Source: Idiomarina sp. X4 | GTDB taxonomy: Bacteria > Pseudomonadota > Gammaproteobacteria > Enterobacterales > Alteromonadaceae | Assembly (NCBI RefSeq): GCF_002808045.1 | Contig: NZ_CP025000.1 | Location: forward strand, 1,302,001-1,366,000 | Direction of reading: 5' to 3' | DNA: 64,000 nucleotides | Shown here: in pieces, positions 26,583 through 37,170 of the stretch | How the letters are laid out: each line of letters starts with the position of its first letter | Position numbering within the stretch: the stretch's first letter is position 1 | Position numbers and translations under genes: made by a program | Notes under the pieces: model-generated | The model's database searches: none | Told to the model about the DNA's origin: nothing | Seen by the model: only the letters and a program-made list of their open reading frames with translations

Positions 26583-27823
26583 TCCATCATGTAATTGTCC
26601 GGCATATCGATTTTTGCCACGCCGGACTTCACTGCGGCTTCTGCCACCGCGCGGGCAACACGTTGGCACAAGCGCGGATCAATAGGCTTAGGAATAATGT
26701 AGTCTCTGCCAAAGCTGAGTGACTTCTCACCGGCACCTTTTAATACGGATTCTGGCACTTCTTCTTTGGCCAGTTGGCGAATGGCTTCCACCGCCGCCAC
26801 TTTCATTTCGTCATTAATAGCCGTCGCGCGAACATCCAACGCGCCACGGAACATGAACGGGAAGCAAAGCACGTTATTCACCTGGTTTGGATAGTCCGAG
26901 CGACCTGTCCCCATGATGAGATCATCCCGCGCCTCTTTCGCCACTTCAGGTTTAATTTCAGGGTCGGGGTTAGAGCAGGCAAATATGACCGGGTTTGGCG
27001 CCATGAGCTTTAGTTCTTCCGGGCTTAACAAGTCAGGGCCTGACACGCCAACAAAAATATCGGCACCGTCAATAACGTCTTTTAACGTGCGCTTGTCGGT
27101 GTTGTTTGCAAACAGTTGCTTGTACTCGTTCAAGTCGTCGCGGCGGGTGTGTATCACGCCTTTTGAGTCCAGCATATAAATGTGTTCGCGCTGCGCACCG
27201 CATTTAATCAACAACTCCATACAAGCGATAGCGGCAGCCCCGGCACCTAAGCAAACAATGCGTGAGTCAGCCAGTTTTTTACCCTGAATTTCCAATGCGT
27301 TGAGCATACCAGCAGCAGTCACAATAGCGGTACCGTGTTGGTCGTCATGAAAAACCGGGACGTTGCAGCGTTCAATCAGCGCCTGTTCAATCTCAAAGCA
27401 CTCTGGTGCTTTAATGTCTTCTAAATTAATACCACCGAAGGTATCGGCAATATTGGCCACGGTATTGATAAAGTCCTGTGTGGTGCGGTGACTAACTTCG
27501 ATATCAATGGAGTCCAAACCTGCAAAACGTTTGAACAACAGTGCCTTCCCTTCCATAACCGGCTTCGAGGCGAGCGGACCTAAGTTACCTAAACCAAGAA
27601 TGGCGGTGCCGTTAGATATAACGGCAACCATATTGCCCTTTGCGGTATAGCGATAAGCGTTGTCAGGGTCTTGAGCTATCTCGCGAACGGGCTCTGCGAC
27701 GCCAGGGCTATAGGCTAATGCTAAGTCTTTACTGGTTTCAGCAGGGGTTGTTAGTTCGACGGAAATTTTTCCGGGGGTTGGGTATTCGTGGTAGTCCAGT
27801 GCCTGTTGGCGAAAGTCAGTCAT
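26579..27823 (-). CDS. maeB: NADP-dependent malic enzyme, short form
   Basis: A 414-residue oxaloacetate-decarboxylating malate dehydrogenase. Visible are the opening [24 protein letters not shown], the catalytic region [15 protein letters not shown], and the Rossmann motif [16 protein letters not shown]. It converts malate to pyruvate and CO2 with reduction of NAD(P). It matches the N-terminal half of E. coli MaeB and lacks the C-terminal phosphotransacetylase-like domain, as in the short bacterial forms. It stands alone, convergent with metJ. Confidence 0.93.
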   Translation of the reverse strand: MTDFRQQALDYHEYPTPGKISVELTTPAETSKDLALAYSPGVAEPVREIAQDPDNAYRYTAKGNMVAVISNGTAILGLGNLGPLASKPVMEGKALLFKRFAGLDSIDIEVSHRTTQDFINTVANIADTFGGINLEDIKAPECFEIEQALIERCNVPVFHDDQHGTAIVTAAGMLNALEIQGKKLADSRIVCLGAGAAAIACMELLIKCGAQREHIYMLDSKGVIHTRRDDLNEYKQLFANNTDKRTLKDVIDGADIFVGVSGPDLLSPEELKLMAPNPVIFACSNPDPEIKPEVAKEARDDLIMGTGRSDYPNQVNNVLCFPFMFRGALDVRATAINDEMKVAAVEAIRQLAKEEVPESVLKGAGEKSLSFGRDYIIPKPIDPRLCQRVARAVAEAAVKSGVAKIDMPDNYMMD

Positions 27824-27992
27824 GAGGTACGTTGCCCAATTTATTTTGCTGAGAATAATGACAGTCTATCGCTTCTCAGTGAAGAAACAAATCATACCTC
27901 CCGTTTGTGAGTGGACAGTAAACTTTTCGGGTGGTTAAAAGTACACCGGTTAACTTTTCTTTAACAATAGGCTGTTCAGCGGAGCCGGTAAT

Positions 27993-28020
27993 AAAAAAGG
28001 CGCTGTTTAGCGCCTTTTCT
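27993..28020 (-). terminator. Intrinsic terminator after rpmE
   Basis: On the minus strand, AAAAGGCGCT-AAAC-AGCGCCTTTT forms a 10-bp stem followed by a run of T. It lies about 45 bases beyond the rpmE stop. Confidence 0.85.
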
Positions 28021-28065
28021 AATGAATCTACTATAAAGTAGCGTTTTTTACAGGTTTTCTTAGGC

Positions 28066-28278
28066 TTATTTCTTGCCCAGGGTACCGAAACGCTTCTTAA
28101 ATTTGTCAACGCGACCGCCAGTGTCCATTACACGTTGCTTACCAGTGTAGAACGGGTGGCACTCTGAACATACGTCAACCAGCAAGTCTTCAGTGCGAGT
28201 TGAACGCGTTTCAAATTTATTGCCGCAAGAGCAAGTTACGTTAATTGCTTCGTACTTAGGATGAATACCTTGTTTCAT
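28066..28278 (-). CDS. rpmE: 50S ribosomal protein L31 (zinc-binding form)
   Basis: A 70-residue L31 with [20 protein letters not shown] (16-19 region) and [12 protein letters not shown], which supply the cysteines of the zinc-containing C+ form. It is a bridge protein of the large subunit. The gene diverges from priA, as in E. coli, and ends at a clear terminator. Confidence 0.97.
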   Translation of the reverse strand: MKQGIHPKYEAINVTCSCGNKFETRSTRTEDLLVDVCSECHPFYTGKQRVMDTGGRVDKFKKRFGTLGKK

Positions 28279-28445
28279 GGGATTACCTCAGTTATGGGCC
28301 GCATCGCTATTCGATCCAAAGCCGAACACCATGCGCAAAAAAACATCAATGATTTAAGAGCCGCGCATTTTATGCGATCCGGAGCTTGTGATCAAGCACA
28401 ATCTATTGCCTTGTATTATCCGTTCGGGCGTTTCAAAATAGGCGT

Positions 28446-30656
28446 ATGACGCAAGCCAGTACCAGCGGTGAACGGCGCTATAAAATCGCGCTGCCGCTAC
28501 CTCTTCGACAAACTTACGATTATCTGTGCAAAAGCCCCGACCCTTTGCCGCAGGGCGTGCGCGTACGTGTGCCCTTCGGTCAACGACAACTCGTTGGTTA
28601 TGTTGTGAATGAAGCCAATGACCCCGCGCCTGAGTTTGAGCTGAAGTACGTAAAAGAAGTGCTTGATAAACAGCGTATTTTGCCTGATGACGTATGGCAG
28701 CTAGTGAATTGGGCGGCAGACTACTATCACCATTCTCTCGGTGACGCGGCGGCAAACAGCCTACCGGTGCTGTTACGTAAAGGCGATGCGCCGGAATATC
28801 TGACAGAAACCTTCTATGCGCTGACTGATTTAGGGCTGGTGCAGTCCATTAATGAATTAAAAGGCGCGACACGTCAGCAGCAGGTGTTGGCGGCTTTAAA
28901 ACATCAAGCCTTAAGACGCAGCGATTTAACTGATATTGGCGTAAGCTCAGCGGTGCTTAGAACGTTGCAGGACAAAGGCTGGATAACGGTTCAGGAGCGA
29001 GCACCTAAAAAACCAAAAGACTGGCGCAGTCAAGAAACGGTATTGCGAGAAGACGGTCATGCGTTAAATACGGAGCAGGCGGTAGCGGTTTCAACCATCA
29101 ACCAACAGAGTCAGCACAGTACGCTGTTGCTTGAAGGGGTAACGGGCAGCGGTAAAACAGAAGTGTATTTACAGGCCATGCAGCCGGTGTTGGAGCGTGG
29201 TGAGCAAGTGTTGGTATTGGTGCCGGAAATTGGCCTGACACCACAAACTCTGCAACGCTTTAAAGAGCGTTTTGATGTGCCTGTGGTGATGCTGCATTCC
29301 GCTATGAGCGATCGCGAGCGTTTAAACACTTGGCTGGATGCGAAGCATGGTCATGCTGCGATTGTTATTGGTACCCGTTCGGCGGTGTTCACCCCCTGCC
29401 AGAAGTTGGGCCTTATTGTTGTTGATGAAGAGCATGACTTGTCTTACAAGCAGCAGGACGGCTTTCGGTATCATGCGCGGGATTTAGCCACAAAGCGTGC
29501 GGCGCTTTTAGACATACCACTGGTACTGGGCAGTGCGACAGCCTCGTTAGAAACGTTGAATAATGCCGTTAGCAAACGCTTCCACTGGCTTAAGCTGGGG
29601 CAACGCGCCGGCGGTGCGAAAATGGTTAAGCACGAGCTTATCGATTTGAAGCAGCAACCGGTAAAAGCCGGTATTTCAAAAGCGTTGCAGGAACAAATTC
29701 AAACCGAAATTGAGCGCGGCAACCAGGTGTTACTGTTTTTAAATCGACGTGGTTTTGCACCGGCGTTGATGTGCCACGAGTGCGGTTGGCTGGCGCAGTG
29801 TCACCGCTGCGATGCGTATTACACGGTGCATAAAACACATCAGCAGTTGCAGTGTCACCATTGTGGCGGCCAGCAGCGGATACCGCGACAATGCGGTTCA
29901 TGTGGGTCGCCGCAGCTTATTTCACACGGTGTTGGCACCGAGCAACTGGAGCATACGTTAAAAGATTTATTCCCGGGGCGCGGTGTCTTGCGCATTGATC
30001 GGGATTCCACTCGCCGCAAAGGCCAACTTGACGAGTATCTGAAAAAAGCGACCAATAACGAATATCCGCTGTTGGTTGGTACGCAAATGCTGGCAAAAGG
30101 ACATCATTTTCCGAATGTCACATTAGTGGCCTTGCTGGACGTTGATGGCGCGCTTTACAGTGCCGACTTTCGGGCTGCAGAGCGACTGGGGCAGCTGTAT
30201 ACGCAAGTCGCCGGGCGCGCCGGACGAGAACATAAAGCGGGCAAGGTGGTGTTGCAGACACACCATCCGGAGCATGAGCTCATACAGGACTTACTCAATA
30301 ACGGGTACTCGCACTTTGCGTTAACCGCCCTCGCGGAACGCCAGCAAAGCGAGCTTCCGCCATTTTCGTACTTAGCACTATTCCGGGCAGAAGCGACCGA
30401 TCGCGACGCGGTGATACAGGCAATGACACACATTCAGCAGCTCATGCCCGACGTTGAAGGTGCCTTCTTGTTGGGTCCGATGCCGGCACTGATGGAACGT
30501 AAAGCTGGTCGTTACCGGTATCAATTGCTGTTACATTGTTCTTCACGAAAACTACGCTTTCAGCTTATTGAGCACTTGCTGCCGCAAATTAACGCGTTGC
30601 CATTATTGAAAAAAGTCCGCTGGTCGCTGGATATCGACCCACAAGACTTTAGCTGA
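28446..30656 (+). CDS. priA: Primosomal replication restart helicase PriA
   Basis: A 736-residue superfamily-2 helicase. The N-terminal 3'-DNA-binding domain is followed by Walker A GVTGSGKTEVYLQ, VVDEEHDLSYKQ (DEEH box), GSATASLE, and a zinc-binding region with CHECGWLAQCHRC and CHHCGGQQRIPRQCGSC. The C-terminal helicase motif AGRAGREHKAG is intact. PriA reloads the replisome at stalled forks. The ribosome site is weak (AGG shortly before the ATG at 28446). Confidence 0.97.
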   Translation: MTQASTSGERRYKIALPLPLRQTYDYLCKSPDPLPQGVRVRVPFGQRQLVGYVVNEANDPAPEFELKYVKEVLDKQRILPDDVWQLVNWAADYYHHSLGDAAANSLPVLLRKGDAPEYLTETFYALTDLGLVQSINELKGATRQQQVLAALKHQALRRSDLTDIGVSSAVLRTLQDKGWITVQERAPKKPKDWRSQETVLREDGHALNTEQAVAVSTINQQSQHSTLLLEGVTGSGKTEVYLQAMQPVLERGEQVLVLVPEIGLTPQTLQRFKERFDVPVVMLHSAMSDRERLNTWLDAKHGHAAIVIGTRSAVFTPCQKLGLIVVDEEHDLSYKQQDGFRYHARDLATKRAALLDIPLVLGSATASLETLNNAVSKRFHWLKLGQRAGGAKMVKHELIDLKQQPVKAGISKALQEQIQTEIERGNQVLLFLNRRGFAPALMCHECGWLAQCHRCDAYYTVHKTHQQLQCHHCGGQQRIPRQCGSCGSPQLISHGVGTEQLEHTLKDLFPGRGVLRIDRDSTRRKGQLDEYLKKATNNEYPLLVGTQMLAKGHHFPNVTLVALLDVDGALYSADFRAAERLGQLYTQVAGRAGREHKAGKVVLQTHHPEHELIQDLLNNGYSHFALTALAERQQSELPPFSYLALFRAEATDRDAVIQAMTHIQQLMPDVEGAFLLGPMPALMERKAGRYRYQLLLHCSSRKLRFQLIEHLLPQINALPLLKKVRWSLDIDPQDFS

Positions 30657-30763
30657 TTAACACTTAAGCGGTTTTTTTTATCGGGCGTAGCGATTAAACT
30701 ATACGCTTTGAATTTGAGCGTCTTGAATTCCCTCGTCGATTTTTCATATAGGTAGTCGCATTA

Positions 30764-32506
30764 ATGAAAGAACAACTGGAACAGTTACTGACCGAAGCGA
30801 TTGGTCAACTTAAAGCACAGGGCACTTTGCCTGATGATCTCCCGGTAAATATTAAGTTGGACCGTCCACGAGACAAATCGCACGGTGATTTTGCGACGAA
30901 CCTCGCACTGATGTTGGCGAAGCCTGCTAAGTCGAACCCGCGTCAGTTAGCCGAAGCCATTATTGAGGCGATTCCAGAAAATACGTTGCTGGCAAAAACC
31001 GATATTGCCGGACCGGGTTTTATTAATTTCACGATTTCACAAGACCAGTTGAAAGATCAGCTGAGCGCGATGTTCAGTAGCGACCGCCTGAACGTCGATG
31101 TTGCTGACAATAGCGAAACCATTGTGATTGATTATTCATCGCCGAATTTAGCGAAAGAGATGCACGTTGGTCATTTACGTTCAGCGATTATCGGCGACGC
31201 AGTGTCTCGCGTTAGCGAGTTTTTGGGACACAAAGTTATTCGTCAAAACCATGTGGGCGACTGGGGCACCCAGTTCGGTATGCTATTGGCGTACATGGAA
31301 GCGCTGGACAACCAGTCTGCAGAGTACGAACTGAGCAACCTGGAAACCTTCTACAAAGCGGCGAAACAACGCTTCGATGAAAGTGAAGAGTTTGCTGATC
31401 GCGCACGTCAATTGGTGGTGAAGCTGCAGTCTGGCGACGAGTATTGTTTGAAGCTGTGGAATCAGTTTATTGATGTGTCACTCAGTCATTGTCAGGACGT
31501 TTACGACCGTTTAGGTGTTAAGTTAACGCGCGACGACGTCATGGCAGAAAGTGCTTACAACGATAAGCTGCCGGGCGTTATTGAACACCTGAAAGAAAAA
31601 GGACTGCTGACCGAGGATCAGGGCGCACAGTGTGTGTTCTTGGACGAGTTTAAAGGCAAAGAAGATGAGCCGCTGCCTATTATCGTGCAGAAAAAAGGCG
31701 GTGGTTATTTGTATGCCACTACGGACTTAGCGGCCATTGAATACCGCCAAAAAGTATTAGGCGGCGACCACCTGATGTACTTTGTCGACGCGCGTCAGTC
31801 GTTGCACTTTGACCAGATTTTTACGCTGGCTCGCAAAGCCGGTTTTGTCGAAGGCGATATTAAACTGGACCATTACGGTTTCGGAACCGTTATGGGCAAA
31901 GACGGTAAGCCATACAAAAGCCGTGACGGCGGTGTGACTAAGCTGGCCGACTTGCTGGACGAAGCCGAGCGCCGGGCACTGGAATTACTGCAACAAAAGA
32001 CGACGGACTTAACCGAAGAAGAGCAAAAACGCGTTGCGGAAGTAGTCGGTATTAGCTCAGTGAAATACGCCGACTTATCGAAAAACCGCACCAGCGACTA
32101 CATTTTCGACTGGGATCACATGCTGACATTCGAAGGCAATACGGCACCGTATTTGTTGTACGCCTTTACCCGTGTGAACAGTATTTTTTACCGTCTGGGT
32201 GAGACTGGTTTTGATGAAAGTGCCGACTTCATTTTAGACGACGAGCGTGAACTTGCGCTGGCAAACCAACTGGTGCGTTTCAACGAAGTGTTGGTGCAGG
32301 TTCAGAACAAAGCTATGCCGCATTTCTTATGCGGTTACCTGTTTGATCTTGCCGGTCGTTTCTCAAGTTTCTACGAAGCTTGCCCAATTTTGAATCAGGA
32401 AGATGAATCACTCCGTAACAGTCGTTTGAAGTTAGCACGGTTAACGGCCAATGTGCTGAAACAGGGCTTAGATTTACTGGGTATTCCAACGCTGGAGAAA
32501 ATGTAG
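30764..32506 (+). CDS. argS: Arginyl-tRNA synthetase
   Basis: A 580-residue class I synthetase with an N-terminal Add-1 domain, the HIGH-like motif [20 protein letters not shown] (about 124-143; HVGH), the KMSKS-position segment [14 protein letters not shown], and a C-terminal DALR anticodon-binding domain. It charges tRNA-Arg. The ftsN-like gene starts immediately after its stop, suggesting joint transcription. Confidence 0.97.
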   Translation: MKEQLEQLLTEAIGQLKAQGTLPDDLPVNIKLDRPRDKSHGDFATNLALMLAKPAKSNPRQLAEAIIEAIPENTLLAKTDIAGPGFINFTISQDQLKDQLSAMFSSDRLNVDVADNSETIVIDYSSPNLAKEMHVGHLRSAIIGDAVSRVSEFLGHKVIRQNHVGDWGTQFGMLLAYMEALDNQSAEYELSNLETFYKAAKQRFDESEEFADRARQLVVKLQSGDEYCLKLWNQFIDVSLSHCQDVYDRLGVKLTRDDVMAESAYNDKLPGVIEHLKEKGLLTEDQGAQCVFLDEFKGKEDEPLPIIVQKKGGGYLYATTDLAAIEYRQKVLGGDHLMYFVDARQSLHFDQIFTLARKAGFVEGDIKLDHYGFGTVMGKDGKPYKSRDGGVTKLADLLDEAERRALELLQQKTTDLTEEEQKRVAEVVGISSVKYADLSKNRTSDYIFDWDHMLTFEGNTAPYLLYAFTRVNSIFYRLGETGFDESADFILDDERELALANQLVRFNEVLVQVQNKAMPHFLCGYLFDLAGRFSSFYEACPILNQEDESLRNSRLKLARLTANVLKQGLDLLGIPTLEKM

Positions 32507-33082
32507 TTGAGTATGGACTACGCGAATCGTAAGCCAAAGCAAAACAAGCGCAAGCCGTCGAAGAAAAAGGGCAGTAGCAAGAAAACGCAACGTGGCGCAA
32601 AGCCGGTTAACGACAGACAGCCAGTGCCCTGGGCTATTGTTATTATTGCGATCGCTATCATTGCTGGCTTTGTTTACTTTCTGGTGTCCATTAGTGGCAA
32701 GTCTGAGCAACAGGCAAACCAGCCTGAGGTACAGGCACCGCCCGCCGATTTGCTGCCTGAGAAATCAGCCGAGCGCTGGCGCTACATAGAAGAACTGGAA
32801 AGCAAAGAAGTGGAAGTCGACGTGCCAGAGCGTGAAGTGGGGCCGCCTAAGCTTATGCAGTGCGGCTCATTTCGTCAGCAGTCAGACGCTGAGCGTTTGC
32901 GCGCACAAATTGCGATGGCGGGTTTAGAGTCACAAGTGCGGGCCACCGAAGGCAGCAACGGTCTATGGTATCGCGTCATTTTAGGGCCGTATGAAACTAA
33001 GCGCGATGCTGAGCGTGATCGCCATAAGTTGCAGCGTAATCAGGTATTTGGCTGCGCCATATGGAACTGGAACATCGATTAG
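32507..33082 (+). CDS. ftsN: FtsN-like SPOR-domain cell-division protein
   Basis: A 191-residue bitopic protein. A short, very basic cytoplasmic tail (KPKQNKRKPSKKKGSSKK) precedes one membrane segment (about 45-64), a short acidic linker and a C-terminal SPOR domain (MQCGSFRQQSDAERLRAQ to FGCAIWNW). FtsN triggers septal peptidoglycan synthesis. It is shorter than E. coli FtsN because the linker is reduced; identity rests on layout and on the argS/hslVU neighbourhood. TTG at 32507 has GGAG nine bases upstream; ATG at 32513 is a possible alternative. Confidence 0.82.
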   Translation: MSMDYANRKPKQNKRKPSKKKGSSKKTQRGAKPVNDRQPVPWAIVIIAIAIIAGFVYFLVSISGKSEQQANQPEVQAPPADLLPEKSAERWRYIEELESKEVEVDVPEREVGPPKLMQCGSFRQQSDAERLRAQIAMAGLESQVRATEGSNGLWYRVILGPYETKRDAERDRHKLQRNQVFGCAIWNWNID

Positions 33083-33095
33083 TCCCCACCTACCA

Positions 33096-33123
33096 TTGAA
33101 AAATCCTCAAAGGACCCTCAGAT
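33096..33123 (+). promoter_or_regulatory. Candidate heat-shock (sigma-32) promoter of hslVU
   Basis: TTGAAA (33096-33101), a 13-base spacer and CCCTCAGAT (33115-33123) resemble the sigma-32 pattern CTTGAAA-N11-16-CCCCATnT, with a weaker -10 part. It is the expected place for a heat-shock promoter, about 50 bases before hslV. Confidence 0.55.
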
Positions 33124-33170
33124 ACTGGTCATCGTTGTCATAAATTGACGCAAAGACAAAAGAGGGTCCT
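33111..33170 (+). promoter_or_regulatory. Inverted repeat that can mask the hslV ribosome site
   Basis: AGGACCCTC (33111-33119) and GAGGGTCCT (33162-33170) are perfectly complementary over 9 bp with 42 bases between. The right arm contains GAGGG, the ribosome site of hslV (start 33174). A smaller hairpin, GTCA-TAAAT-TGAC (33137-33149), lies in the loop. The left arm overlaps the candidate heat-shock promoter. Confidence 0.6.
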
Positions 33171-33173
33171 GAT

Positions 33174-33731
33174 TTGACTACTATCGTATCGGTACGCCGC
33201 GGTGACAAAGTTGTCATTGGCGGTGACGGCCAGGTATCACTTGGCAACACTGTAATGAAAGGCAATGCACGCAAAGTTCGTCGTCTCTATAACGAGCAGG
33301 TTTTGGCTGGTTTTGCCGGCGGTACTGCGGACGCTTTTACCTTATTTGAGCGCTTTGAAGCGAAGCTGGAGCAGCATCAGGGCAACTTGATGCGAGCGGC
33401 TGTTGAGCTGGCGAAAGACTGGCGCACCGACAGAGCGTTGAGGCGCCTGGAAGCCTTGCTGGCGGTTGCGGACAAAGAGTCTTCCTTAATTATTACCGGG
33501 AACGGCGACGTTGTGCAGCCTGAAAATGACCTTATTGCGATTGGCTCGGGTGGTCCTTTTGCGCAATCCGCTGCCCGCGCATTATTAGAGAATACAGAGT
33601 TAAACGCTCGCGACATCGTGGAGAAGTCACTGACCATTGCGGGTGACATCTGTGTTTATACCAACGGCAATCAGACCATCGAAGAGCAAGAGTCGATTGT
33701 CGAAGACAAGACAGCTAAGGGGAAAAGTTAA
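33174..33731 (+). CDS. hslV: HslV peptidase subunit of the HslUV protease
   Basis: A 185-residue N-terminal-nucleophile peptidase. Translation starts at TTG 33174 and the next residue is Thr, so removal of the first residue exposes [20 protein letters not shown] with the catalytic Thr1. [11 protein letters not shown] and [16 protein letters not shown] match HslV. It forms the proteolytic double hexamer of the ATP-dependent HslUV complex in the cytoplasm. hslU follows by one base. Confidence 0.97.
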   Translation: MTTIVSVRRGDKVVIGGDGQVSLGNTVMKGNARKVRRLYNEQVLAGFAGGTADAFTLFERFEAKLEQHQGNLMRAAVELAKDWRTDRALRRLEALLAVADKESSLIITGNGDVVQPENDLIAIGSGGPFAQSAARALLENTELNARDIVEKSLTIAGDICVYTNGNQTIEEQESIVEDKTAKGKS

Positions 33732-33732
33732 G

Positions 33733-35085
33733 ATGTCTGAGATGACCCCAAGAGAAATTGTTGATGAATTGAACCGTCATATTATTGGTCAGGACAATGC
33801 TAAGAAAGCCGTTGCGGTAGCCTTACGGAACCGCTGGCGCCGTATGCAGCTAGATGACGATTTACGTCAGGAAGTGACGCCTAAAAACATTTTGATGATT
33901 GGCCCAACGGGCGTGGGTAAAACTGAAATTGCCCGTCGCTTAGCGAAGTTGGCAAAGGCGCCTTTTATTAAAGTGGAAGCGACCAAATTCACCGAAGTGG
34001 GTTATGTTGGTAAAGAGATTGAGTCCATTATTAAAGACTTGACCGACGTAGCGGTGAAGCAAACGCGCGAAGAAATGATGCAGCGTGTGCGCTACCGTGC
34101 GGAAGAAGCGGCAGAAGAGCGTATTCTGGACGTGCTGTTGCCGCCGGCTAAAACCGCGAATCAATCGGGTTGGGCGCAGCAGGAAGAAAAGACTGAAAGC
34201 GAAGAGCAGCGCGGTACGCGCCAGGTATTTCGCAAGAAGCTACGCGAAGGTCAGTTGGATGACAAAGAAATTGAAATTGATTTAGCCATGCCGCAAATGG
34301 GTGTTGAGATCATGGCGCCACCGGGCATGGAAGAAATGACGTCGCAGCTACAAAACATGTTCCAGAACATGGGTAGCGAGAAGACCAAAGCGCGCAAAAT
34401 GCGCATAAAAGACGCTTACAAGCAGTTGGTTGAAGAGGAAGCTGCTAAACTGCTCAACCCGGATGACGTGAAAGAAGCCGCTATTGAGTCGGTTGAGCAA
34501 AATGGCATTGTCTTCTTAGACGAAATTGACAAAATTTGTAAGCGTGGCGACACCAGTGGTCCGGACGTATCACGGGAAGGCGTACAGCGCGACCTGCTGC
34601 CGTTAGTTGAAGGTACGACGGTAAACACCAAGCACGGCATGATTAAAACCGATCACATTCTGTTTATTGCCTCTGGTGCGTTCCAGATGAGCAAGCCGTC
34701 GGACTTAATCCCTGAGTTGCAGGGTCGCTTGCCTATTCGGGTAGAGCTTGAAGCATTAACCAGTGGTGACTTTGTTCGCATTCTGACTGAGCCAAGCGCC
34801 TCACTAACAACGCAGTACCATGCGTTATTAAATACCGAGGGTGTTGAGGTGAACTTTACCGAAGACGGTATTCAGCGCATTGCGGAAGTGGCTTTCCACG
34901 TTAACGAAACGACGGAAAACATCGGTGCACGTCGTTTACACACGGTGCTGGAGCGTTTAATGGAAGAAATTTCATTCAATGCAACCGACCATAGTGGCGA
35001 GAAATTGACGGTCGATGCGGCCTACGTGGATGAACACGTTGGGCAGCTGTCACAAGATGAAGACTTGAGTCGCTTCATCCTGTAA
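33733..35085 (+). CDS. hslU: HslU ATPase subunit of the HslUV protease
   Basis: A 450-residue AAA+ unfoldase. The start is ATG 33733 with AAGGGGAA upstream; a frame extending to 33637 inside hslV is an artefact. Visible are [17 protein letters not shown], Walker [16 protein letters not shown], an I-domain (about 110-240), Walker [11 protein letters not shown] and the C-terminal DLSRFIL that activates HslV. It is translationally coupled to hslV. Confidence 0.97.
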   Translation: MSEMTPREIVDELNRHIIGQDNAKKAVAVALRNRWRRMQLDDDLRQEVTPKNILMIGPTGVGKTEIARRLAKLAKAPFIKVEATKFTEVGYVGKEIESIIKDLTDVAVKQTREEMMQRVRYRAEEAAEERILDVLLPPAKTANQSGWAQQEEKTESEEQRGTRQVFRKKLREGQLDDKEIEIDLAMPQMGVEIMAPPGMEEMTSQLQNMFQNMGSEKTKARKMRIKDAYKQLVEEEAAKLLNPDDVKEAAIESVEQNGIVFLDEIDKICKRGDTSGPDVSREGVQRDLLPLVEGTTVNTKHGMIKTDHILFIASGAFQMSKPSDLIPELQGRLPIRVELEALTSGDFVRILTEPSASLTTQYHALLNTEGVEVNFTEDGIQRIAEVAFHVNETTENIGARRLHTVLERLMEEISFNATDHSGEKLTVDAAYVDEHVGQLSQDEDLSRFIL

Positions 35086-35100
35086 CGCCATTTAAGTGAA

Positions 35101-37170
35101 TTAATAAGCCGCTACTGCCCCGGGCCGTAGCGGTTTTTTATTGCTTTGAATTTGGCGCTCAATAAATTGCTCGGCAAATTGTTGGCGCATCGGCGGCGAG
35201 TAGAAATAGCCCTGCATCATGTCACAGCCAAGCTTTTGCAAAATGTCCTGCTGCTCTTCCGTTTCAATGCCTTCAGCAATGACTCGCTTGCCCAAACCGT
35301 GAGCCAAACGAATCATGGCTTTTAAAATGGTTACATCGTTATTGCTTTGCTGAAGTTCACTGACAAAGCTGCGGTCAATTTTAATTTTATTGATAGGCAA
35401 TGAGCGCAAGTAGGCCAATGAAGAATGCCCTGTCCCAAAGTCATCGATGGCAATACCGTAACCCATTTCACGCAGTCGCTGGATCACACTCATACCATTG
35501 TGTAAGTCAGACATAGCCACATTCTCGGTAATTTCCAGTTCCAGCCACTCGGGTTCAATACCATATTCTTTTTGCAGACGTTCCATTTTCTCAATGAGCT
35601 GAAAATGCTGGAACTGCGGTGCTGATAAGTTAACGGCAATGGGCCAACACATACCGAATAGACGTTTCCAGTGCATCAATATATTGGCGGCTTCATTTAA
35701 CACCCAATCATCTAGCTCTGCTGAAAGTCCAAGCTGTTCAATGTACGGCAGAAACTCGACAGGGCTGAGCAGGCCGCGTTCAGGGTGCTGCCAACGAACG
35801 AGCGCTTCAAATCCGCACAGTTGTTGATGATCAAAGTCGAACTGAGGTTGCAGGTATAGTTGAAACTCGTTGTCGCTCATCGCTTTACGCAGCACCGGCT
35901 CCATATCCACTAAATGTGAATACATTTCGTCCATACCACGCTCGTAAAAGGTAGCTTTGGGTTGATGCGACTCTTTTGACTGCGTCAGTGCGATAGTAGC
36001 TTTATTGATCAGTAGTTCTGATCGGGTTCCGTGTTGTGGGTAGCGGGAGATACCAACACCAGCGACAATATTGACGGTTTCATCATTGATTTCAATAGGT
36101 TCTGCAATACGATTTTGGATTTCAACCGCTAAGTCTTTAATGCGGTTGCGGCTTTTCAAATGGTCAAAAGCGACGGCGAAAACATCACCGCTGATGCGAG
36201 CGACGGTTAATGGTTGTTTATAAAAGTTCTGCAGACGTCTGGCGACTTCTTTTAGTACCTGGTCACCGCCACGAATACCGATGTTTTCATTCACGACTTT
36301 AAAGCGGCTAATACCGACCAGCATGACCGTTAAATGACGGTTGTTACTGCGGCAATACTCAATGAATAAGGGAATTTTACTGACTAGCTGGTCGCGGTTA
36401 GACACGCCGGTCAGAGCGTCGTGCGTGTGTAAATATTCAGCCCGTTGAATGGCACGAACGGCGGTGTTGCGCTCCGATTCGAGCAACCAGATAATGAGGC
36501 CGATCATGACGGCAGCGATAATAATAACGGTCAGTAAAGCCTGAAAGCTGAGTAACCAATCCAGAGCGTTCCCGGTAATAGTGTACATTCCGTAAAGCAC
36601 GAAGAAGTTTTTAATACCGATACTTAAAAAGCCTGCGGAAACTAATTTAGGCCCAACACCTGAGCCCAGACGGCGCCACATGAATACGCCGATAGCGAAT
36701 AAAGCAAGGCCAGTGACCAGGAACCGCATAAAGCCCGCATTAGCAGTGCTGGAGGTGTAGCTGATAGAAGGCTCTAGCCAGAAATACGAAATAATACCGC
36801 CGAACAACGAGGCGGCGTAGGCAACATAAAGCCAATATTGCTTCGGTTTGCTATTAAAGACGGCCGAGCAAGCGCCTAGTCCGATAAACGTAATAGCGAG
36901 GTACTGTAACGTCAGCGCTATACCCTGTAAGCCGCTGGACCAGCTGAGAGCTGACTCCGGATTGACCATAGCGCTGCTGGATAAAAGCGCCCGAATAAGC
37001 TCACTGGGACCAAATGCGAAGCCCGCAAATGACCAGAAGCGCAGGTAATCTCGACGGTAAAAGCTGTAGTAGTACAGCAGCAGCGCCGCGAAGCCCAGCA
37101 AAAACAATGCTTGTATCGCATGAGTAAAGGATTCTATGGCCAGACTGGTGATCAGATCGAGCTGAGGCAT
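35101..37170 (-). CDS. Membrane GGDEF-EAL protein, probably a c-di-GMP phosphodiesterase
   Basis: A 689-residue protein. The first 235 residues hold about seven membrane helices, a MASE-like sensory module of no type I can name. The GGDEF domain is degenerate: its signature reads ISGDVF, with the Glu replaced by Val, so cyclase activity is unlikely. The EAL domain looks intact (GFEALVRWQHPERG, IDDFGTGHSSLAYLRSLP, KIKIDRSFV, VIAEGIETEEQ). Hydrolysis of c-di-GMP is therefore the expected output, perhaps with the degenerate domain binding GTP. It is monocistronic and converges with hslU, whose terminator uses its coding end. Confidence 0.9.
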   Translation of the reverse strand: MPQLDLITSLAIESFTHAIQALFLLGFAALLLYYYSFYRRDYLRFWSFAGFAFGPSELIRALLSSSAMVNPESALSWSSGLQGIALTLQYLAITFIGLGACSAVFNSKPKQYWLYVAYAASLFGGIISYFWLEPSISYTSSTANAGFMRFLVTGLALFAIGVFMWRRLGSGVGPKLVSAGFLSIGIKNFFVLYGMYTITGNALDWLLSFQALLTVIIIAAVMIGLIIWLLESERNTAVRAIQRAEYLHTHDALTGVSNRDQLVSKIPLFIEYCRSNNRHLTVMLVGISRFKVVNENIGIRGGDQVLKEVARRLQNFYKQPLTVARISGDVFAVAFDHLKSRNRIKDLAVEIQNRIAEPIEINDETVNIVAGVGISRYPQHGTRSELLINKATIALTQSKESHQPKATFYERGMDEMYSHLVDMEPVLRKAMSDNEFQLYLQPQFDFDHQQLCGFEALVRWQHPERGLLSPVEFLPYIEQLGLSAELDDWVLNEAANILMHWKRLFGMCWPIAVNLSAPQFQHFQLIEKMERLQKEYGIEPEWLELEITENVAMSDLHNGMSVIQRLREMGYGIAIDDFGTGHSSLAYLRSLPINKIKIDRSFVSELQQSNNDVTILKAMIRLAHGLGKRVIAEGIETEEQQDILQKLGCDMMQGYFYSPPMRQQFAEQFIERQIQSNKKPLRPGAVAAY
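35107..35139 (+). terminator. hslU terminator inside the convergent gene's coding end
   Basis: CCGCTAC (35109-35115) and GTAGCGG (35127-35133) form a stem followed by six T (35134-35139) on the plus strand. The same bases encode the last residues (PGAVAAY) of the convergent GGDEF-EAL protein. Confidence 0.75.

Noticed and set aside
27876..28109. 77-codon minus-strand ORF beside rpmE
   Set aside because: It runs across the rpmE terminator and into the rpmE 3' end in another frame, with no ribosome site and no domain-like sequence.
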